Shown here: piece after piece, positions 18,192-27,609 of the stretch | Layout: every line of letters begins with the position of its first letter | Numbering within the stretch: the stretch's first letter is position 1 | Assembly: GCA_017744285.1 (NCBI GenBank) | Contig: JAGIBP010000011.1 | Location: 1-53,814, forward strand | Source of the DNA: Variovorax sp. | GTDB taxonomy: Bacteria; Pseudomonadota; Gammaproteobacteria; Burkholderiales; Burkholderiaceae_C | Direction of reading: 5' to 3' | Length of the DNA: 53,814 nt | Program-made: the position numbers and the translations under genes | Notes under the pieces: generated by a model | Databases searched by the model: none | What the model was told of the DNA's origin: nothing | Seen by the model: only the letters and a program-made list of their open reading frames with translations

Positions 18192-18959
18192 ATGTCCGAT
18201 ACCGCCGCACCTTCCCGCCTCAACAAACGCATGGCCGAACTGGGCCTGTGCTCGCGCCGCGAGGCGGACGACTGGATCGCCAACGGCTGGGTCAAGGTCA
18301 ACGGGCAGGTGGCGGAGATGGGCGTGAAGGTCATGCCCTCGGACCGCATCGAGGTCGACCGCAAGGCGCAGAGCCAGCAGCAGCAACAGGTGACGATCCT
18401 CCTGAACAAGCCGGTCGGCTACGTGAGCGGCCAGGCCGAGGACGGCCACGACCCGGCCGTGGTGCTGGTCAATTCGCGCACGCACTGGCGCGAGGACACG
18501 AGCCGCCACCGCTTCTCGCCGCAGCAGCTCAAGGGGCTGGCCCCGGCGGGCCGGCTCGACATCGACTCGGTGGGTCTGCTGGTGTTCACGCAGGACGGGC
18601 GCGTGGCGCGGCAGCTCATCGGCGAGGACTCGTCGATCGAGAAGGAATACCTGGTGCGCGTCTCGTACGGGCCGGTGGCGCAGAACACGCAGGGCGCCTT
18701 CCCGCGCGAACAGCTCGCGAAGCTGCGCCACGGCCTCGCCCTGGACGGTCAGCCGCTGAAGCCCGCGCGCGTCGACTGGCAGAACCCCGAGCAATTGCGC
18801 TTCGTGCTGACCGAGGGCAAGAAGCGGCAGATCCGCCGCATGTGCGAACTCGTCGGCCTCAAGGTGGTCGGCCTCAAGCGCATCCGCATCGGCAACGTGG
18901 TGTTGGGCAACCTGCCGGTGGGGCAGTGGCGCTACCTCGGGCCGCAGGAGCGGTTCTAG
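18192..18959 (+). CDS. RluF-type rRNA pseudouridine synthase
   Basis: A 255-residue RsuA/RluB/E/F-family enzyme. The N-terminal S4 RNA-binding domain is [20 protein letters not shown] with GWVKVNGQV. The catalytic Asp is in [14 protein letters not shown] near residue 120. EKEYLVRV and [11 protein letters not shown] are the usual core motifs. It isomerises a uridine in 23S rRNA. The order of motifs is closest to E. coli RluF (position 2604), but RluB or RluE cannot be excluded without a search. The stop overlaps that of the convergent DUF3761 gene (CTAG at 18956-18959). Confidence 0.85.
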   Translation: MSDTAAPSRLNKRMAELGLCSRREADDWIANGWVKVNGQVAEMGVKVMPSDRIEVDRKAQSQQQQQVTILLNKPVGYVSGQAEDGHDPAVVLVNSRTHWREDTSRHRFSPQQLKGLAPAGRLDIDSVGLLVFTQDGRVARQLIGEDSSIEKEYLVRVSYGPVAQNTQGAFPREQLAKLRHGLALDGQPLKPARVDWQNPEQLRFVLTEGKKRQIRRMCELVGLKVVGLKRIRIGNVVLGNLPVGQWRYLGPQERF

Positions 18960-19423
18960 CTGCAGGCCTTGTTGTGCGAGGCGTGCATCCCCTTGGCCTT
19001 GGCTTCGGCCTCGGTCAGGTACTCGCCCTTCTTGGTCTTGCCGTAGTAGCGGTCGCCCATGCAGTGGTAGACCTTGGTCTCGTCGTTGGCCCAGACCTTG
19101 CCCGCGCCGCCGCCGGGCGCGGCGGCCATCTTCGACGGATCGGCGGGGGCCGGCCTCGCGGCTGCCGACGGGGCGGCGGCGGGGGCTGCCGCAGGTGCCG
19201 CCGGGGCTGCGCCGGCCTTGGCATCCGCCTTGCCGTACCAGGTCTGGATGCCCTTGTGGCCGCGGCAGGCGCCCGACCGCGTGTCGGGCGAGGCGTAGCT
19301 TCCGTCCTTGCACTGGACCGTGGTGCCCGCCGGCGCATCGGCCGGGAGTGGCTGCTGCGCCAAGGCGCCCAGCGCGCCGAGCAGTCCGGCGCCGAGCAGC
19401 AATGCCTTGATCTCGAGCTTCAT
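18956..19423 (-). CDS. Exported DUF3761-like protein
   Basis: A 155-residue protein with a signal peptide ([23 protein letters not shown]). The segment [31 protein letters not shown] (about 35-65) matches the small Cys-rich DUF3761 pattern. It is followed by an Ala/Pro-rich linker of about 45 residues and a C-terminal part with two more Cys ([19 protein letters not shown]...NKAC). Four Cys suggest two disulfides in the periplasm. Function unknown. Confidence 0.78.
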   Translation of the reverse strand: MKLEIKALLLGAGLLGALGALAQQPLPADAPAGTTVQCKDGSYASPDTRSGACRGHKGIQTWYGKADAKAGAAPAAPAAAPAAAPSAAARPAPADPSKMAAAPGGGAGKVWANDETKVYHCMGDRYYGKTKKGEYLTEAEAKAKGMHASHNKACS

Positions 19424-19586
19424 GGTTGGCTCCTGGAGCGATGGCTGCGCCATCGAAACCCCATGTTCCAAAGCCAATCCCAGCAGAAGCTGACCATGCG
19501 GCGCGTGCGGGTTCATGGCGCTCATGCAAGCCTAAGAAATCGGGCGTAGCCTCGCGCGAACTGTGTTTCCGGCACAAGGAGATCGC

Positions 19587-20246
19587 GTGCGCGCCCTGCT
19601 GGTGGAAGACGACGAGATGATCGGCCGCGGCCTCGTGCACGCGCTCGACAACGCCGGCTGGTCGGTCGACTGGGTGCGCGACGGCGCGCTCGCGCACACC
19701 GCGCTGGCCGACGGCGGCTACACCTGCGTGCTGCTCGACATGGGCCTGCCGAAGGTCGACGGCGCCGAGGTGCTGCGCCGCGCGCGCCAGCGCGGCGACG
19801 CCACGCCGGTGCTGGTGCTCACCGCGCGCGACGGGCTGGACGACCGCATCGAGACGCTCGATCTCGGCGCCGACGACTACCTGCTCAAGCCCTTCGAGCT
19901 GCGCGAGCTGCTGGCGCGCATGCGGGCGGTGGTGCGGCGGCGCGACGGCTCGGCGCACTCGGTGATCGGTACCGCCGCGCTGCAGCTGGACCTCACCACG
20001 CGCGACGTGGTCGTCCACGGCGTGCGCGAGGTGCTCACCGCGCGCGAGTTCGCGCTCCTGCACGCGCTGCTGGAGCGCCCCGGCGCGATCCTGTCGCGCG
20101 AACAACTGGAGGACCGCATCTATGGCTGGGGCGAAGAGGTCACGAGCAACGCGATCGACGTGCTGATCCACGGCATGCGCCGCAAGCTCGGTGCCGAGGC
20201 CATCCGCAACGTGCGCGGACTGGGCTGGCGCGTCGTGCCGGCCTGA
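19587..20246 (+). CDS. OmpR-family response regulator (QseB-like)
   Basis: A 219-residue regulator. The receiver has D8/D9, phospho-acceptor D51 (VLLDMGLPKVDG) and switch Lys in DDYLLKPFELRELL; the winged helix is at about residues 125-219 (LTAREFALLHALLERPGAILSREQLEDRIYG). The GTG start is fixed by AAGGAG at 19576-19581. It sits 3 nt before the kinase gene, forming a two-component system of the QseBC/PmrAB/TctDE group. Targets are not identifiable; the small exported protein at 21685 is a candidate. Confidence 0.92.
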   Translation: MRALLVEDDEMIGRGLVHALDNAGWSVDWVRDGALAHTALADGGYTCVLLDMGLPKVDGAEVLRRARQRGDATPVLVLTARDGLDDRIETLDLGADDYLLKPFELRELLARMRAVVRRRDGSAHSVIGTAALQLDLTTRDVVVHGVREVLTAREFALLHALLERPGAILSREQLEDRIYGWGEEVTSNAIDVLIHGMRRKLGAEAIRNVRGLGWRVVPA

Positions 20247-20249
20247 GCC

Positions 20250-21614
20250 GTGCTGGAGCGCTTGCGGCTTCGTTCGCTGCGCGGCCGGCTGCTGCTGTGG
20301 CTGGTGGCCCTGCACGTGGTGGCGATCGCGGCCACGGTGTGGTTCTCCTACGGGGCCTACGGCCGGCTGGTCAACAACTTCATGGACGACCAGATGCGGC
20401 TTCTGGCCGAGTCGCGCGCGACCCATCACCGCGCGCCGCCGCTGCAGACGGTCACCGGCGATGACGTGATCCGCCGCGGCGCCTTCGTGGTGCAGGTCTG
20501 GAGCGCGGACGGCAGCGTGCTGCTGGGCACGTCGTGGCCCGGGGTGCAGCTGCCCCTGCAGGGCGAGTCCGGGTTCAGCGACGTGCGCCTGGGGCCCCGG
20601 CGCGAGGACGCCTGGCGCGTCTTCACCGCCGAGCCGGGGCCGGGCGACGACCTGCCGCGTGTGCAGGTGGTGCAGAACGACGGGTTCCGGCAGAGCCGCA
20701 TCGTGCGCCGGGCCTTGTTCGAGAGCCTGCCGATCTTCCTGATGCTGCCGGTCACGCTCCTGATGCTGCTCCTCATCGTGTCGGCGGCCTCGCGCTCGCT
20801 GCGCGCCGTCGCGCGCGACGTGGCTGCGCAGGAAGAGGAGGGCGAGGGCGGCGATGGGGCCGAGGTCGCGACCGCGCGCGTGCCGGACGAGATCGCGCCG
20901 CTGGTGGGCGCCTTCAACAGCCTGCTCGGGCGCCTGCGCCAGGCGCTGGCGACGCAGCGCCGCTTCATGCAGGACGCGGCGCACGAGCTGCGCACGCCGA
21001 TGGCGGCGATCCGGCTGCAGATCGAGAACCTGCGCGGCCACGTTCCGGCGGGCGATGCGGCGGAGCGCTTCGCCCAGCTGGAAGGCGGGGTGGAGCGCGC
21101 GCAGCACCTCATCGAGCAGTTGCTGCGCCTGTCGCGCCAGGAGGCTCCGCGGCCCGAGGCGCGGGGGCCGGTCGACGTCGCGGCGCTGCTGCGCGAGAGC
21201 GTGGGGCAGCTCATGGTGCTGGCCGACCAGCGCCGGGTCGACGTCGGCTTCGAGGGCCGCGTCGCCGCGCGCGTGTGGGCGCCGGCCTCGGAGCTGCGCA
21301 GCGTGTTCGACAACCTGATCGACAACGCGGTGCGCTACGCGCGCGAGGGCGGCGTGGTCGACGTGCGGCTGCACTGCGTCGACGGCGAGCCGGTGGTCGA
21401 CGTGCTGGACGACGGCCCCGGGATCCCGCCGGACCAGATCGAGCGCGTGTTCGACCGCTTCTTCCGGGTGACGGGCGCGCCGGCCGGCGGCAGCGGGCTG
21501 GGCCTGGCCATCGCGCGCACGGCCGCACGGCGCAACGGCCTGCGCATCGTGCTTTCGAACCGCGGCGACGGCCCGGGCTTGCGCGCTCGGGTGGTGCTGC
21601 CGCGCTCATCGTGA
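20250..21614 (+). CDS. Sensor histidine kinase (QseC-like)
   Basis: A 454-residue membrane kinase. There is a transmembrane helix at about residues 11-33, a periplasmic domain of about 120 residues, and a second helix at about 158-178 (FLMLPVTLLMLLLIVSAASR), then a HAMP-like linker, the dimerisation domain with His245 (MQDAAHELRTPMAAIRLQIE) and an ATPase domain with NLIDNAVRYAREG, DDGPGIPP and GGSGLGLAIA. It should phosphorylate the regulator encoded just upstream. The GTG start follows the regulator stop by 3 nt. Signal unknown. Confidence 0.92.
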   Translation: MLERLRLRSLRGRLLLWLVALHVVAIAATVWFSYGAYGRLVNNFMDDQMRLLAESRATHHRAPPLQTVTGDDVIRRGAFVVQVWSADGSVLLGTSWPGVQLPLQGESGFSDVRLGPRREDAWRVFTAEPGPGDDLPRVQVVQNDGFRQSRIVRRALFESLPIFLMLPVTLLMLLLIVSAASRSLRAVARDVAAQEEEGEGGDGAEVATARVPDEIAPLVGAFNSLLGRLRQALATQRRFMQDAAHELRTPMAAIRLQIENLRGHVPAGDAAERFAQLEGGVERAQHLIEQLLRLSRQEAPRPEARGPVDVAALLRESVGQLMVLADQRRVDVGFEGRVAARVWAPASELRSVFDNLIDNAVRYAREGGVVDVRLHCVDGEPVVDVLDDGPGIPPDQIERVFDRFFRVTGAPAGGSGLGLAIARTAARRNGLRIVLSNRGDGPGLRARVVLPRSS

Positions 21615-21684
21615 GCTCATTCTTTGCTCATTCGGACCTCAGAAAGGCTCCCTAGAGTGGAAGTGCAACTCCAGGAGATCCCTC

Positions 21685-22032
21685 ATGCATGCTTCCACTC
21701 CAAGGCTCGCGATGGGCGCCATCGCCCTCGTTGCGGCCTTCGCGTCGATGGGCGCCGGCGCCCAGACCCAGCCGCTGTCCGACGGCTCCGACTACCGCCC
21801 GATGCAGACCCACAACACGGCGCCGATGCCTGAAGTGGCCCAGGGCGCCATGGACGCGGCACGGCCGAGCGGCACCGAGTCGATCGGCCAGTCCACCAGT
21901 GCGCCGCTGCCGGGCCAGCTCACGCGCGCCGAGGTCTACAAGGGCGCGGTCGAGGCCTCGCACCCGATGCAGACCGAGTCGATCGGCCAGTCGACCGGCA
22001 TGGCCGGCATCACGGCGGGGACGCCGCGATAG
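21685..22032 (+). CDS. Small exported protein with duplicated TESIGQST motif
   Basis: A 115-residue protein with a signal peptide (MHASTPRLAMGAIALVAAFA, cleavage near GAGAQ). The mature part is polar and contains GTESIGQSTSA and QTESIGQSTGM about 30 residues apart; the duplication is also visible in DNA. LTRAEVYKGAVEA between them recalls the LTRAEV motif of DUF4148 proteins of Burkholderiales. The ribosome-binding site CAGGAGA lies just upstream of the ATG. It begins 70 nt after the kinase gene and may be part of, or controlled by, that system. Function unknown. Confidence 0.7.
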   Translation: MHASTPRLAMGAIALVAAFASMGAGAQTQPLSDGSDYRPMQTHNTAPMPEVAQGAMDAARPSGTESIGQSTSAPLPGQLTRAEVYKGAVEASHPMQTESIGQSTGMAGITAGTPR

Positions 22033-22165
22033 CACCCCCCGAGCCGCTTCGCGGCCGGCGCAGCCGCCAGAGGCGGCAGCTCTTCGGGGCCGTCCAAGCC
22101 TGCGCAGGCAGGCTTGGAGCCGCGGCCCCTCAGCCCCCTCTCTCGCCTTCGGCGGGAGGGGGGCG
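22033..22165. repeat. Multi-hairpin GC-rich intergenic repeat
   Basis: Consecutive hairpins are present: GCCGC/GCGGC (22043-22055), GCCGCC/GGCGGC (22063-22077), and a perfect 10-bp stem CCAAGCCTGC/GCAGGCTTGG with a 4-nt loop (22094-22117) enclosed by GGGGCC/GGCCCC (22086-22091, 22124-22129). An imperfect C-rich/G-rich stem with a TTC loop follows (22134-22163). No T-run follows, so it is not a standard terminator. It resembles dispersed palindromic repeats of GC-rich betaproteobacteria. It lies downstream of the small exported protein gene. Confidence 0.7.
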
Positions 22166-22280
22166 CACCCGGCGGCCCGGCGGAGCCGGTTCCGCGGGTG
22201 CCCTGGTATGGGCGTGGATGTCGATTCCTGTCACCGGTCATGGTCGCACCCGAGAGAGACGTCTTGTAAAGTCGTCGGTT

Positions 22281-22302
22281 CGCCGAAAGGCGGCGTGTTT
22301 TT
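22281..22302 (+). promoter_or_regulatory. Short hairpin plus U-tract in the htpG leader
   Basis: CGCC-GAAA-GGCG (GNRA tetraloop) at 22281-22292 is followed by TGTTTTT ending near 22302, 19 nt before the htpG ATG. It could be a weak terminator, an attenuator or a temperature-sensitive leader structure. No clear sigma32 promoter (CTTGAAA / CCCATNT) was found upstream; CTTGTAAA at 22263-22270 is only a partial -35 match. Weak evidence. Confidence 0.3.
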
Positions 22303-22320
22303 CTCTCGGACATTCGCGTC

Positions 22321-24360
22321 ATGACCATTTCAAAGACCAAACTCCCCTTCCAGGCTGAAGTCGCGCAGCTGCTTCACCTCGTCACGCATTCGCTCTACTC
22401 GAACAAGGAGATCTTCCTGCGGGAACTGATCTCCAACGCCTCGGACGCCTGCGACAAGCTGCGCTTCGAGGCCATCGACCAGCCCGCGCTGTACGAAGAT
22501 GCGCCGAACCTCGAGGTGCGCGTGTCCTTCGATGCGGCCGCCAAGACGCTCACCATCGCCGACAACGGCATCGGCCTGTCGCAGCAGGAAGCCATCGACA
22601 ACCTCGGCACCATCGCCAAGAGCGGCACGCGCGAGTTCATGAGCCGCCTCTCGGGCGACCAGAAGGCCGACGCTCAGCTCATCGGCCAGTTCGGCGTGGG
22701 CTTCTACTCGGGCTTCATCGTCGCCGACAAGATCACCGTCGAATCGCGCCGCGCCGGCCTGCCCGCGGGCGAGGGCGTGCGCTGGGTGAGCAGCGGCGCG
22801 GGCGACTTCGAGGTCGACACCATCGAGCGCGCGCAGCGCGGCACCAGCGTCACGCTGCACTTGCGCGAGGATGCCGAGGAATACCTCAACGCCTGGAAGC
22901 TCAAGTCGGTGATCGGCAAGTACTCCGACCACATCTCGCTGCCCATCCTCATGGAAAAGGAGGAATGGAAGGAGGGCGAGGACAACCAGGGCGGCTCGAT
23001 GGTCAAGACCGGCGAGTGGGAGACCGTCAACCAGGCGAACGCGCTCTGGAGCCGCCCGAAGAAGGACATCACCGAGGAGCAGTACGCCGAGTTCTACAAG
23101 GCCATCAGCCACGACTACGAGGCGCCGCTCGCCTGGAGCCACAACCGCGTCGAAGGCAATCAGGAATACACGCAGCTGCTCTACATCCCGGCCAAGGCGC
23201 CGATGGACCTGTGGAATCGCGACAAGCACGCGGGCGTGAAGCTCTACGTCAAGCGCGTGTTCATCATGGACGACGCCGAGTCGCTGATGCCGAGCTACCT
23301 GCGCTTCGTGCGCGGCGTGATCGACTCGGCCGACCTGCCGCTCAACGTGAGCCGCGAGCTGCTGCAGGAAAGCCGCGACGTGAAGGCGATCCGCGAGGGT
23401 AGCACCCGGCGCGTGCTCGGCATGCTGGAGGACCTCGCGAAGAAGCAGAAGACCGGCAGCGAGAGCGGCGAAGGCAAGATCGACGTGGGCTCGGGCGAAT
23501 CCGAACCCTCGCCCGAACCCACCGGCGGCGTGACCGACGTGACCGACAAGCACGCCAAGCCCACGCCCGCCGCCGAGGCCGCCGTGGACTTCGCCGACGA
23601 GTCGGGCAAGTACGCCAAGTTCTATGCCGAGTTCGGCGCCGTGCTCAAGGAAGGCCTGGGCGAGGACTTCGTCAACCGCGAGCGCATCGCGAAGCTGCTG
23701 CGCTTCGCCTCGACCACGAGCGACACCGTGAGCGTGAGCTTCGCCGACTACAAGTCGCGCATGAAGGAAGGCCAGGACGCCATCTACTACATCACCGCCG
23801 ACACGCTGGCGGCCGCCAAGAACAGCCCGCAGCTCGAGATCTTCAAGAAGAAGGGCATCGAGGTGCTGCTGATGACCGACCGCGTGGACGAGTGGGCGCT
23901 CAACTACCTCACCGAGTTCGACGGCACGCCGCTGCAGAGCGTGGCCAAGGGGGCGGTCGACCTCGGCAAGCTGCAGGACGAGGCCGAGAAGAAGGCGGCC
24001 GAGGAAGCGGCCGAGAGCTTCAAGCCGATGCTGGAACGGCTGAAGGAAGCGCTCAAGGACAAGGCCGAGGACGTTCGCGTGACCACCCGCCTCGTCGATT
24101 CGCCGGCCTGCCTCGTGGTGCAGGACGGCGGCATGAGCACGCAGCTGGCGCGCATGCTCAAGCAGGCCGGCCAGCCGGCGCCCGAGGTCAAGCCGGTGCT
24201 CGAAGTGAACGCCGAGCATCCGCTCGTGAAGAAGCTCGAAGGCTCGGCGCACTTCGACGACCTCGCGAACATCCTGTTCGACCAGGCGCTGCTCGCCGAA
24301 GGGGGCATGCCCGCCGACCCGGCGGCCTATGTGCGCCGGGTGAACGCGCTGCTGGCCTGA
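22321..24360 (+). CDS. htpG: Molecular chaperone HtpG (bacterial Hsp90)
   Basis: A 679-residue Hsp90. The N-terminal ATPase has [15 protein letters not shown] (N39), D81 in DNGIGLS, and [16 protein letters not shown]. The middle domain includes [13 protein letters not shown] with the catalytic Arg region, and the C-terminal dimerisation domain is intact. E. coli HtpG has 624 residues; the extra length here is mostly one insertion at about residues 376-426, rich in Ser, Gly, Glu, Pro and Thr, between MLEDLAKK and [10 protein letters not shown]. The 3' end overlaps the ClC channel gene on the other strand by 34 nt. Confidence 0.96.
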   Translation: MTISKTKLPFQAEVAQLLHLVTHSLYSNKEIFLRELISNASDACDKLRFEAIDQPALYEDAPNLEVRVSFDAAAKTLTIADNGIGLSQQEAIDNLGTIAKSGTREFMSRLSGDQKADAQLIGQFGVGFYSGFIVADKITVESRRAGLPAGEGVRWVSSGAGDFEVDTIERAQRGTSVTLHLREDAEEYLNAWKLKSVIGKYSDHISLPILMEKEEWKEGEDNQGGSMVKTGEWETVNQANALWSRPKKDITEEQYAEFYKAISHDYEAPLAWSHNRVEGNQEYTQLLYIPAKAPMDLWNRDKHAGVKLYVKRVFIMDDAESLMPSYLRFVRGVIDSADLPLNVSRELLQESRDVKAIREGSTRRVLGMLEDLAKKQKTGSESGEGKIDVGSGESEPSPEPTGGVTDVTDKHAKPTPAAEAAVDFADESGKYAKFYAEFGAVLKEGLGEDFVNRERIAKLLRFASTTSDTVSVSFADYKSRMKEGQDAIYYITADTLAAAKNSPQLEIFKKKGIEVLLMTDRVDEWALNYLTEFDGTPLQSVAKGAVDLGKLQDEAEKKAAEEAAESFKPMLERLKEALKDKAEDVRVTTRLVDSPACLVVQDGGMSTQLARMLKQAGQPAPEVKPVLEVNAEHPLVKKLEGSAHFDDLANILFDQALLAEGGMPADPAAYVRRVNALLA

Positions 24361-25655
24361 GGCGGCGCGCCGGGCCGGTCGAGGGCCTCGATGGGGTTGC
24401 CGTAGATCGGCTTGGCGCCGAACTGGGTGCTGATCGCGTGCGCGACCCCGCACGCGAGCATCACCGGCACCGTGAGCTGGAACTGGTCCGTCATTTCCAG
24501 CACCATCACGATCGCCATCAGCGGCGCGTGCGTGACTGCGGCCAGCACGGCCGCCATGCCGACGACCGCCAGCGCGCGCGGATCGCCGATCCACGCGGCC
24601 GGCAGCGACAGGGCCGCCGTCTGCGCCAGCACGCTGCCGGCGGCCGCGCCGACGAAGAGCGAGGGCGTGAACACCCCGCCGATGGCGCCGCTGCCCGAAC
24701 TCAGCGCCGTGGCCGCCACCTTGGCGACCAGGATCAGCGCGAGGGCCTGCCACAGGTGCTCGCCCTGGAGGATCTGCGAGACCACGCTGTAGCCGTTGCC
24801 CCAGACATGCGGCACGGCGGCCGAGATGAGCCCCACCAGCACGCCGCCCGCGCCCAGGCGCAGCGGCAGCGACGGCACCCGGGAGAACAGCCGGCGCGAC
24901 CTGTCGAGCAGGCCGAGCCACACCCATCCGATGCCGCCGAACACGATGCCGGAAAGGAGCGCGAGGCCGAGTCCCGTCGCGGCCACGGCCTGGCCCGACA
25001 TGACGTACAGGGGCGTGGGTTCGACCAGCCAGTAGATCAGCGAAGCGGCCGTCGCCGACGCGATCAGCACCGGCGCGACCGTGTTGCGCGCGAAGAAGCC
25101 GAGCGCGAGTTCGAGCACGAACACCACGCCCGCGACCGGCGCGTGGTAGGCGGACCCGATGCCCGCGGCGATGCCGCAGACCATGATGGCGTTGCGCTCC
25201 TCGGGCGAGACGGCCACCCGGCGCGCCAGCCAGGAACTTGCCCAGGCCGCGAGCTGGACCATCGGGCCTTCGCGCCCGATCGCGGCGCCGGTGCCGATCG
25301 AGAACAGGGCCGACAGCGTGCGCGTGGCGGTCGTGCGGTCGTTCAGGTCCACGCGCCCGGCGCGCGCGGCCTCGATGTAGTCGAGATGGCGGTCGCCGGC
25401 CCGCCCCTTCGCGGCCCATCGCCCGCCCCATTGCAGCATGAGGCCGGCCACGAGGCCGCCCACGGCGCAGACCGCGGCCCGGTGCCAGGCCGGCAGCGAC
25501 ATCGCGGTCTCGACCAGTCCGCCCCGGTGCCCGGTCGCCAGCCACTCGACCTGCTGCGTCAGCCAGCGGAAGCCGACCGTCGACGCCGCGCCCAGCGCGC
25601 CGGCGAGCGCCGCCCAGAACCAGAGCCTGACCGTGTGTGCCGTGGGCCGAAGCAC
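24327..25655 (-). CDS. ClC-family chloride channel/transporter (ClcB-like)
   Basis: A 442-residue membrane protein with ClC signatures: GAAIGREGP (containing the gating Glu), [13 protein letters not shown] and [13 protein letters not shown]. At the position of the proton-pathway glutamate (EcClC E203, second Glu of IIEEM) this protein has Leu (VLELA), which argues for channel-like rather than 2:1 Cl-/H+ exchange behaviour. It starts at GTG 25655, with GGGAG about 10 nt upstream, 5 nt after the EamA stop. Last gene of a kinase/EamA/ClC operon; the end overlaps htpG antisense. Confidence 0.88.
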   Translation of the reverse strand: MLRPTAHTVRLWFWAALAGALGAASTVGFRWLTQQVEWLATGHRGGLVETAMSLPAWHRAAVCAVGGLVAGLMLQWGGRWAAKGRAGDRHLDYIEAARAGRVDLNDRTTATRTLSALFSIGTGAAIGREGPMVQLAAWASSWLARRVAVSPEERNAIMVCGIAAGIGSAYHAPVAGVVFVLELALGFFARNTVAPVLIASATAASLIYWLVEPTPLYVMSGQAVAATGLGLALLSGIVFGGIGWVWLGLLDRSRRLFSRVPSLPLRLGAGGVLVGLISAAVPHVWGNGYSVVSQILQGEHLWQALALILVAKVAATALSSGSGAIGGVFTPSLFVGAAAGSVLAQTAALSLPAAWIGDPRALAVVGMAAVLAAVTHAPLMAIVMVLEMTDQFQLTVPVMLACGVAHAISTQFGAKPIYGNPIEALDRPGAPPQASSAFTRRT

Positions 25656-25660
25656 CGCTC

Positions 25661-26572
25661 TCAGCTCCCGCCGGGGGCGGCGCGCCCGTTGAGCCACACG
25701 GTGCCGATGCCGCCCAGCCCGATGAGGCAGATGCCGGCGACCGCCCAGGCGTCCGGCGCGTGCGCGAACAGCAGCCAGCCGATCGCGGTCGCGAACGCGA
25801 TCTGCGCGTAGGCGAAGGGCATCAGCACCGACAGCGGGGCCGCCCGCACCGCCCCCGCCATGCAGACATGGCCCGCGGTGGCGAAGGTGCCCATCAGCAG
25901 CAGGAGCCCCCACTGTTTTCCGCTCGCGAGATGCAGCGTCGGCGCGATGTCCAGCGGCGCCACCCACAGGATCACGCCCAGCACCGAGGTCACGAGCAGC
26001 GCCGAAAGGAAGTTGGTGACGACGAGGTCGTCCGCGCCCGCGATGCGGCGCGTCACCAGCTGGAAGGCCGCATAGCACAGCGCGCTGGCAATGGGCAGCA
26101 GGGCGCCCCAGCCCAGGGCTCCCGCACCCGCCGGCCGGACCACGGCCAGCATGCCGGCGACGCCGAGCGCGACCATGGCCCACCGCGCCGGCGACACGGG
26201 CTCCTTGAGCACCAGCGCGCCGAGCACCGTGGTCGCCACCGGCGCGAGCAGCATCAGGGCCGTGAACTCCGCCAGCGGGATGAGCTGGACGCCGTAGAAC
26301 GAAGCCGCTGAATTGCACAGCAGCAGGAAGCCGCGCAGGGCCTGCAGCAGGGGAACGCGGCTGCGCATCCGGATCGGCCCGCCGCGCATCAGATGCCATC
26401 CGGCCATGGTCGCGGCCTGGAACATGTAGCGCACCCACAGCAGGATCAGCACGGGGATCGTCCCGCCGAGGTATTTGATGGTCGCGTCGCTCCCGGCGAA
26501 CATGCAGGCGGTCACCAGGACCAGCCCGATGCCGGTGCGAAGGTCCGCGCCTTTCGGCGCCGCCTCAGGCAT
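25661..26572 (-). CDS. EamA/DMT-family transporter
   Basis: A 303-residue protein with about ten membrane helices in two EamA repeats; GIGLVLVTACMFAGSDATIKYL begins the first repeat. It resembles permeases of the RhaT/RarD/YdcZ-like DMT group. Substrate unknown. Its ATG overlaps the end of the upstream kinase gene by 8 nt, and its stop is 5 nt before the ClC gene, so all three are likely co-translated. It is not a close copy of the EamA protein at 17198. Confidence 0.87.
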   Translation of the reverse strand: MPEAAPKGADLRTGIGLVLVTACMFAGSDATIKYLGGTIPVLILLWVRYMFQAATMAGWHLMRGGPIRMRSRVPLLQALRGFLLLCNSAASFYGVQLIPLAEFTALMLLAPVATTVLGALVLKEPVSPARWAMVALGVAGMLAVVRPAGAGALGWGALLPIASALCYAAFQLVTRRIAGADDLVVTNFLSALLVTSVLGVILWVAPLDIAPTLHLASGKQWGLLLLMGTFATAGHVCMAGAVRAAPLSVLMPFAYAQIAFATAIGWLLFAHAPDAWAVAGICLIGLGGIGTVWLNGRAAPGGS

Positions 26573-27596
26573 AGAGCGGCTCTTCCGCCATCGCCTCGCA
26601 CTGGTCCTGCAGCATCTGGATCTGGCCCTTCCAGTAGTCGCTGCTGCCGAACCACGGGAAGTTGATCGGGAAGATCGGGTCTTCCCAGCGCCGCGCGAGC
26701 CAGGCGCTGTAGTGGATGAGCCGCAGCGTGCGCAGCGGTTCGATCAGCGCCAGTTCGCGCCGGTCGAAGCTGCGGAACTGCTCGTAGCCGTCGAGCAGGC
26801 CGGCGAGCTGCCCGGTGCGCTGAGCGCGGTCGCCCGACAGCAGCATCCACAGGTCCTGCACCGCGAAGCCGGTGCGTGCGTCGTCCAGGTCGACGAAGTG
26901 CGGGCCGCCGCCCTCGCGGTCGGTGGGCGTCCAGAGGATGTTGCCGGGGTGCACGTCGCCATGCAGGCGCAGCTTCGCGAGCGGCGGATCGGCGTCGGTG
27001 GGGCCCTCGCCGAGCGCGGTGGCGGCGATCATCGCGAAGGCTTCCTGGCACGCGGCTTCCCAGTCGCGCTGCACGTCGAGCGGCACCATGTGATGCGCGA
27101 TCAGCCAGTCGCGCGAGGCGATGCCGAAGGTCTGCAAGTCGAGCGCCGGCCGCGCGACGAAGGGCTTGCGGCTGCCGACCGCGTGGATGCGCGCCAGGAA
27201 GCGCCCGATCCATTCGAGCACCTCGAAGTCGTCGAGCTCCGGGGCCCGGCCGCCGCGATAGGGGCTCACGCTGAAGGCGAAACCACCGTGGTGGTGCAGC
27301 GTGCGCCCGTCGATCGCCATCGGCGGCACGGCCGGCACCTCGGCCGCCGCGAGTTCGGTCGAGAACGCGTGCTCCTCGAGGATCTCGGCCTCGCTCCAGC
27401 GGCCCGGCCGGTAGAACTTGACCACCACGGGCACGCGGTCTTCCAGATACACCTGGTAGACACGGTTCTCGTACGAATTGAGCGCGGTGAGCCGGCCGTC
27501 GCCGTGCAGGCCGAGCATGGCCAGTGCATCGAGCACCACGTCGGGCGTGAGGCTCTCGTAGGGGTGGGCGGAGGCAGGGGCCGCAGCGTCAGTCAT
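26565..27596 (-). CDS. SrkA/RdoA-like serine/threonine protein kinase
   Basis: A 343-residue protein of the choline-kinase/APH fold. ALNSYENRVYQV and VVVKFYRPGRWS hold the nucleotide-binding Lys; LRLHGDVHPGNILW is the catalytic loop (Asp and Asn), and HFVDLDDARTGFAVQDLW is the metal-binding segment. This is the YihE/SrkA pattern; in E. coli that kinase protects against stress-induced death. The ATG at 27596 gives MTDAAAPASAHPYESLTPD. First gene of the operon with the EamA and ClC transporters. Confidence 0.9.
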   Translation of the reverse strand: MTDAAAPASAHPYESLTPDVVLDALAMLGLHGDGRLTALNSYENRVYQVYLEDRVPVVVKFYRPGRWSEAEILEEHAFSTELAAAEVPAVPPMAIDGRTLHHHGGFAFSVSPYRGGRAPELDDFEVLEWIGRFLARIHAVGSRKPFVARPALDLQTFGIASRDWLIAHHMVPLDVQRDWEAACQEAFAMIAATALGEGPTDADPPLAKLRLHGDVHPGNILWTPTDREGGGPHFVDLDDARTGFAVQDLWMLLSGDRAQRTGQLAGLLDGYEQFRSFDRRELALIEPLRTLRLIHYSAWLARRWEDPIFPINFPWFGSSDYWKGQIQMLQDQCEAMAEEPLYA

Positions 27597-27609
27597 GCGG
27601 CCATTGTCG

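Noticed and set aside
22308..22318. GGACATTCGCG upstream of htpG also occurs in the hairpin core near 2795, hinting at a third copy of the repeat.
   Set aside because: Only 11 nt match, and neither the inner hairpin nor the AAAGGAGG segment is present.
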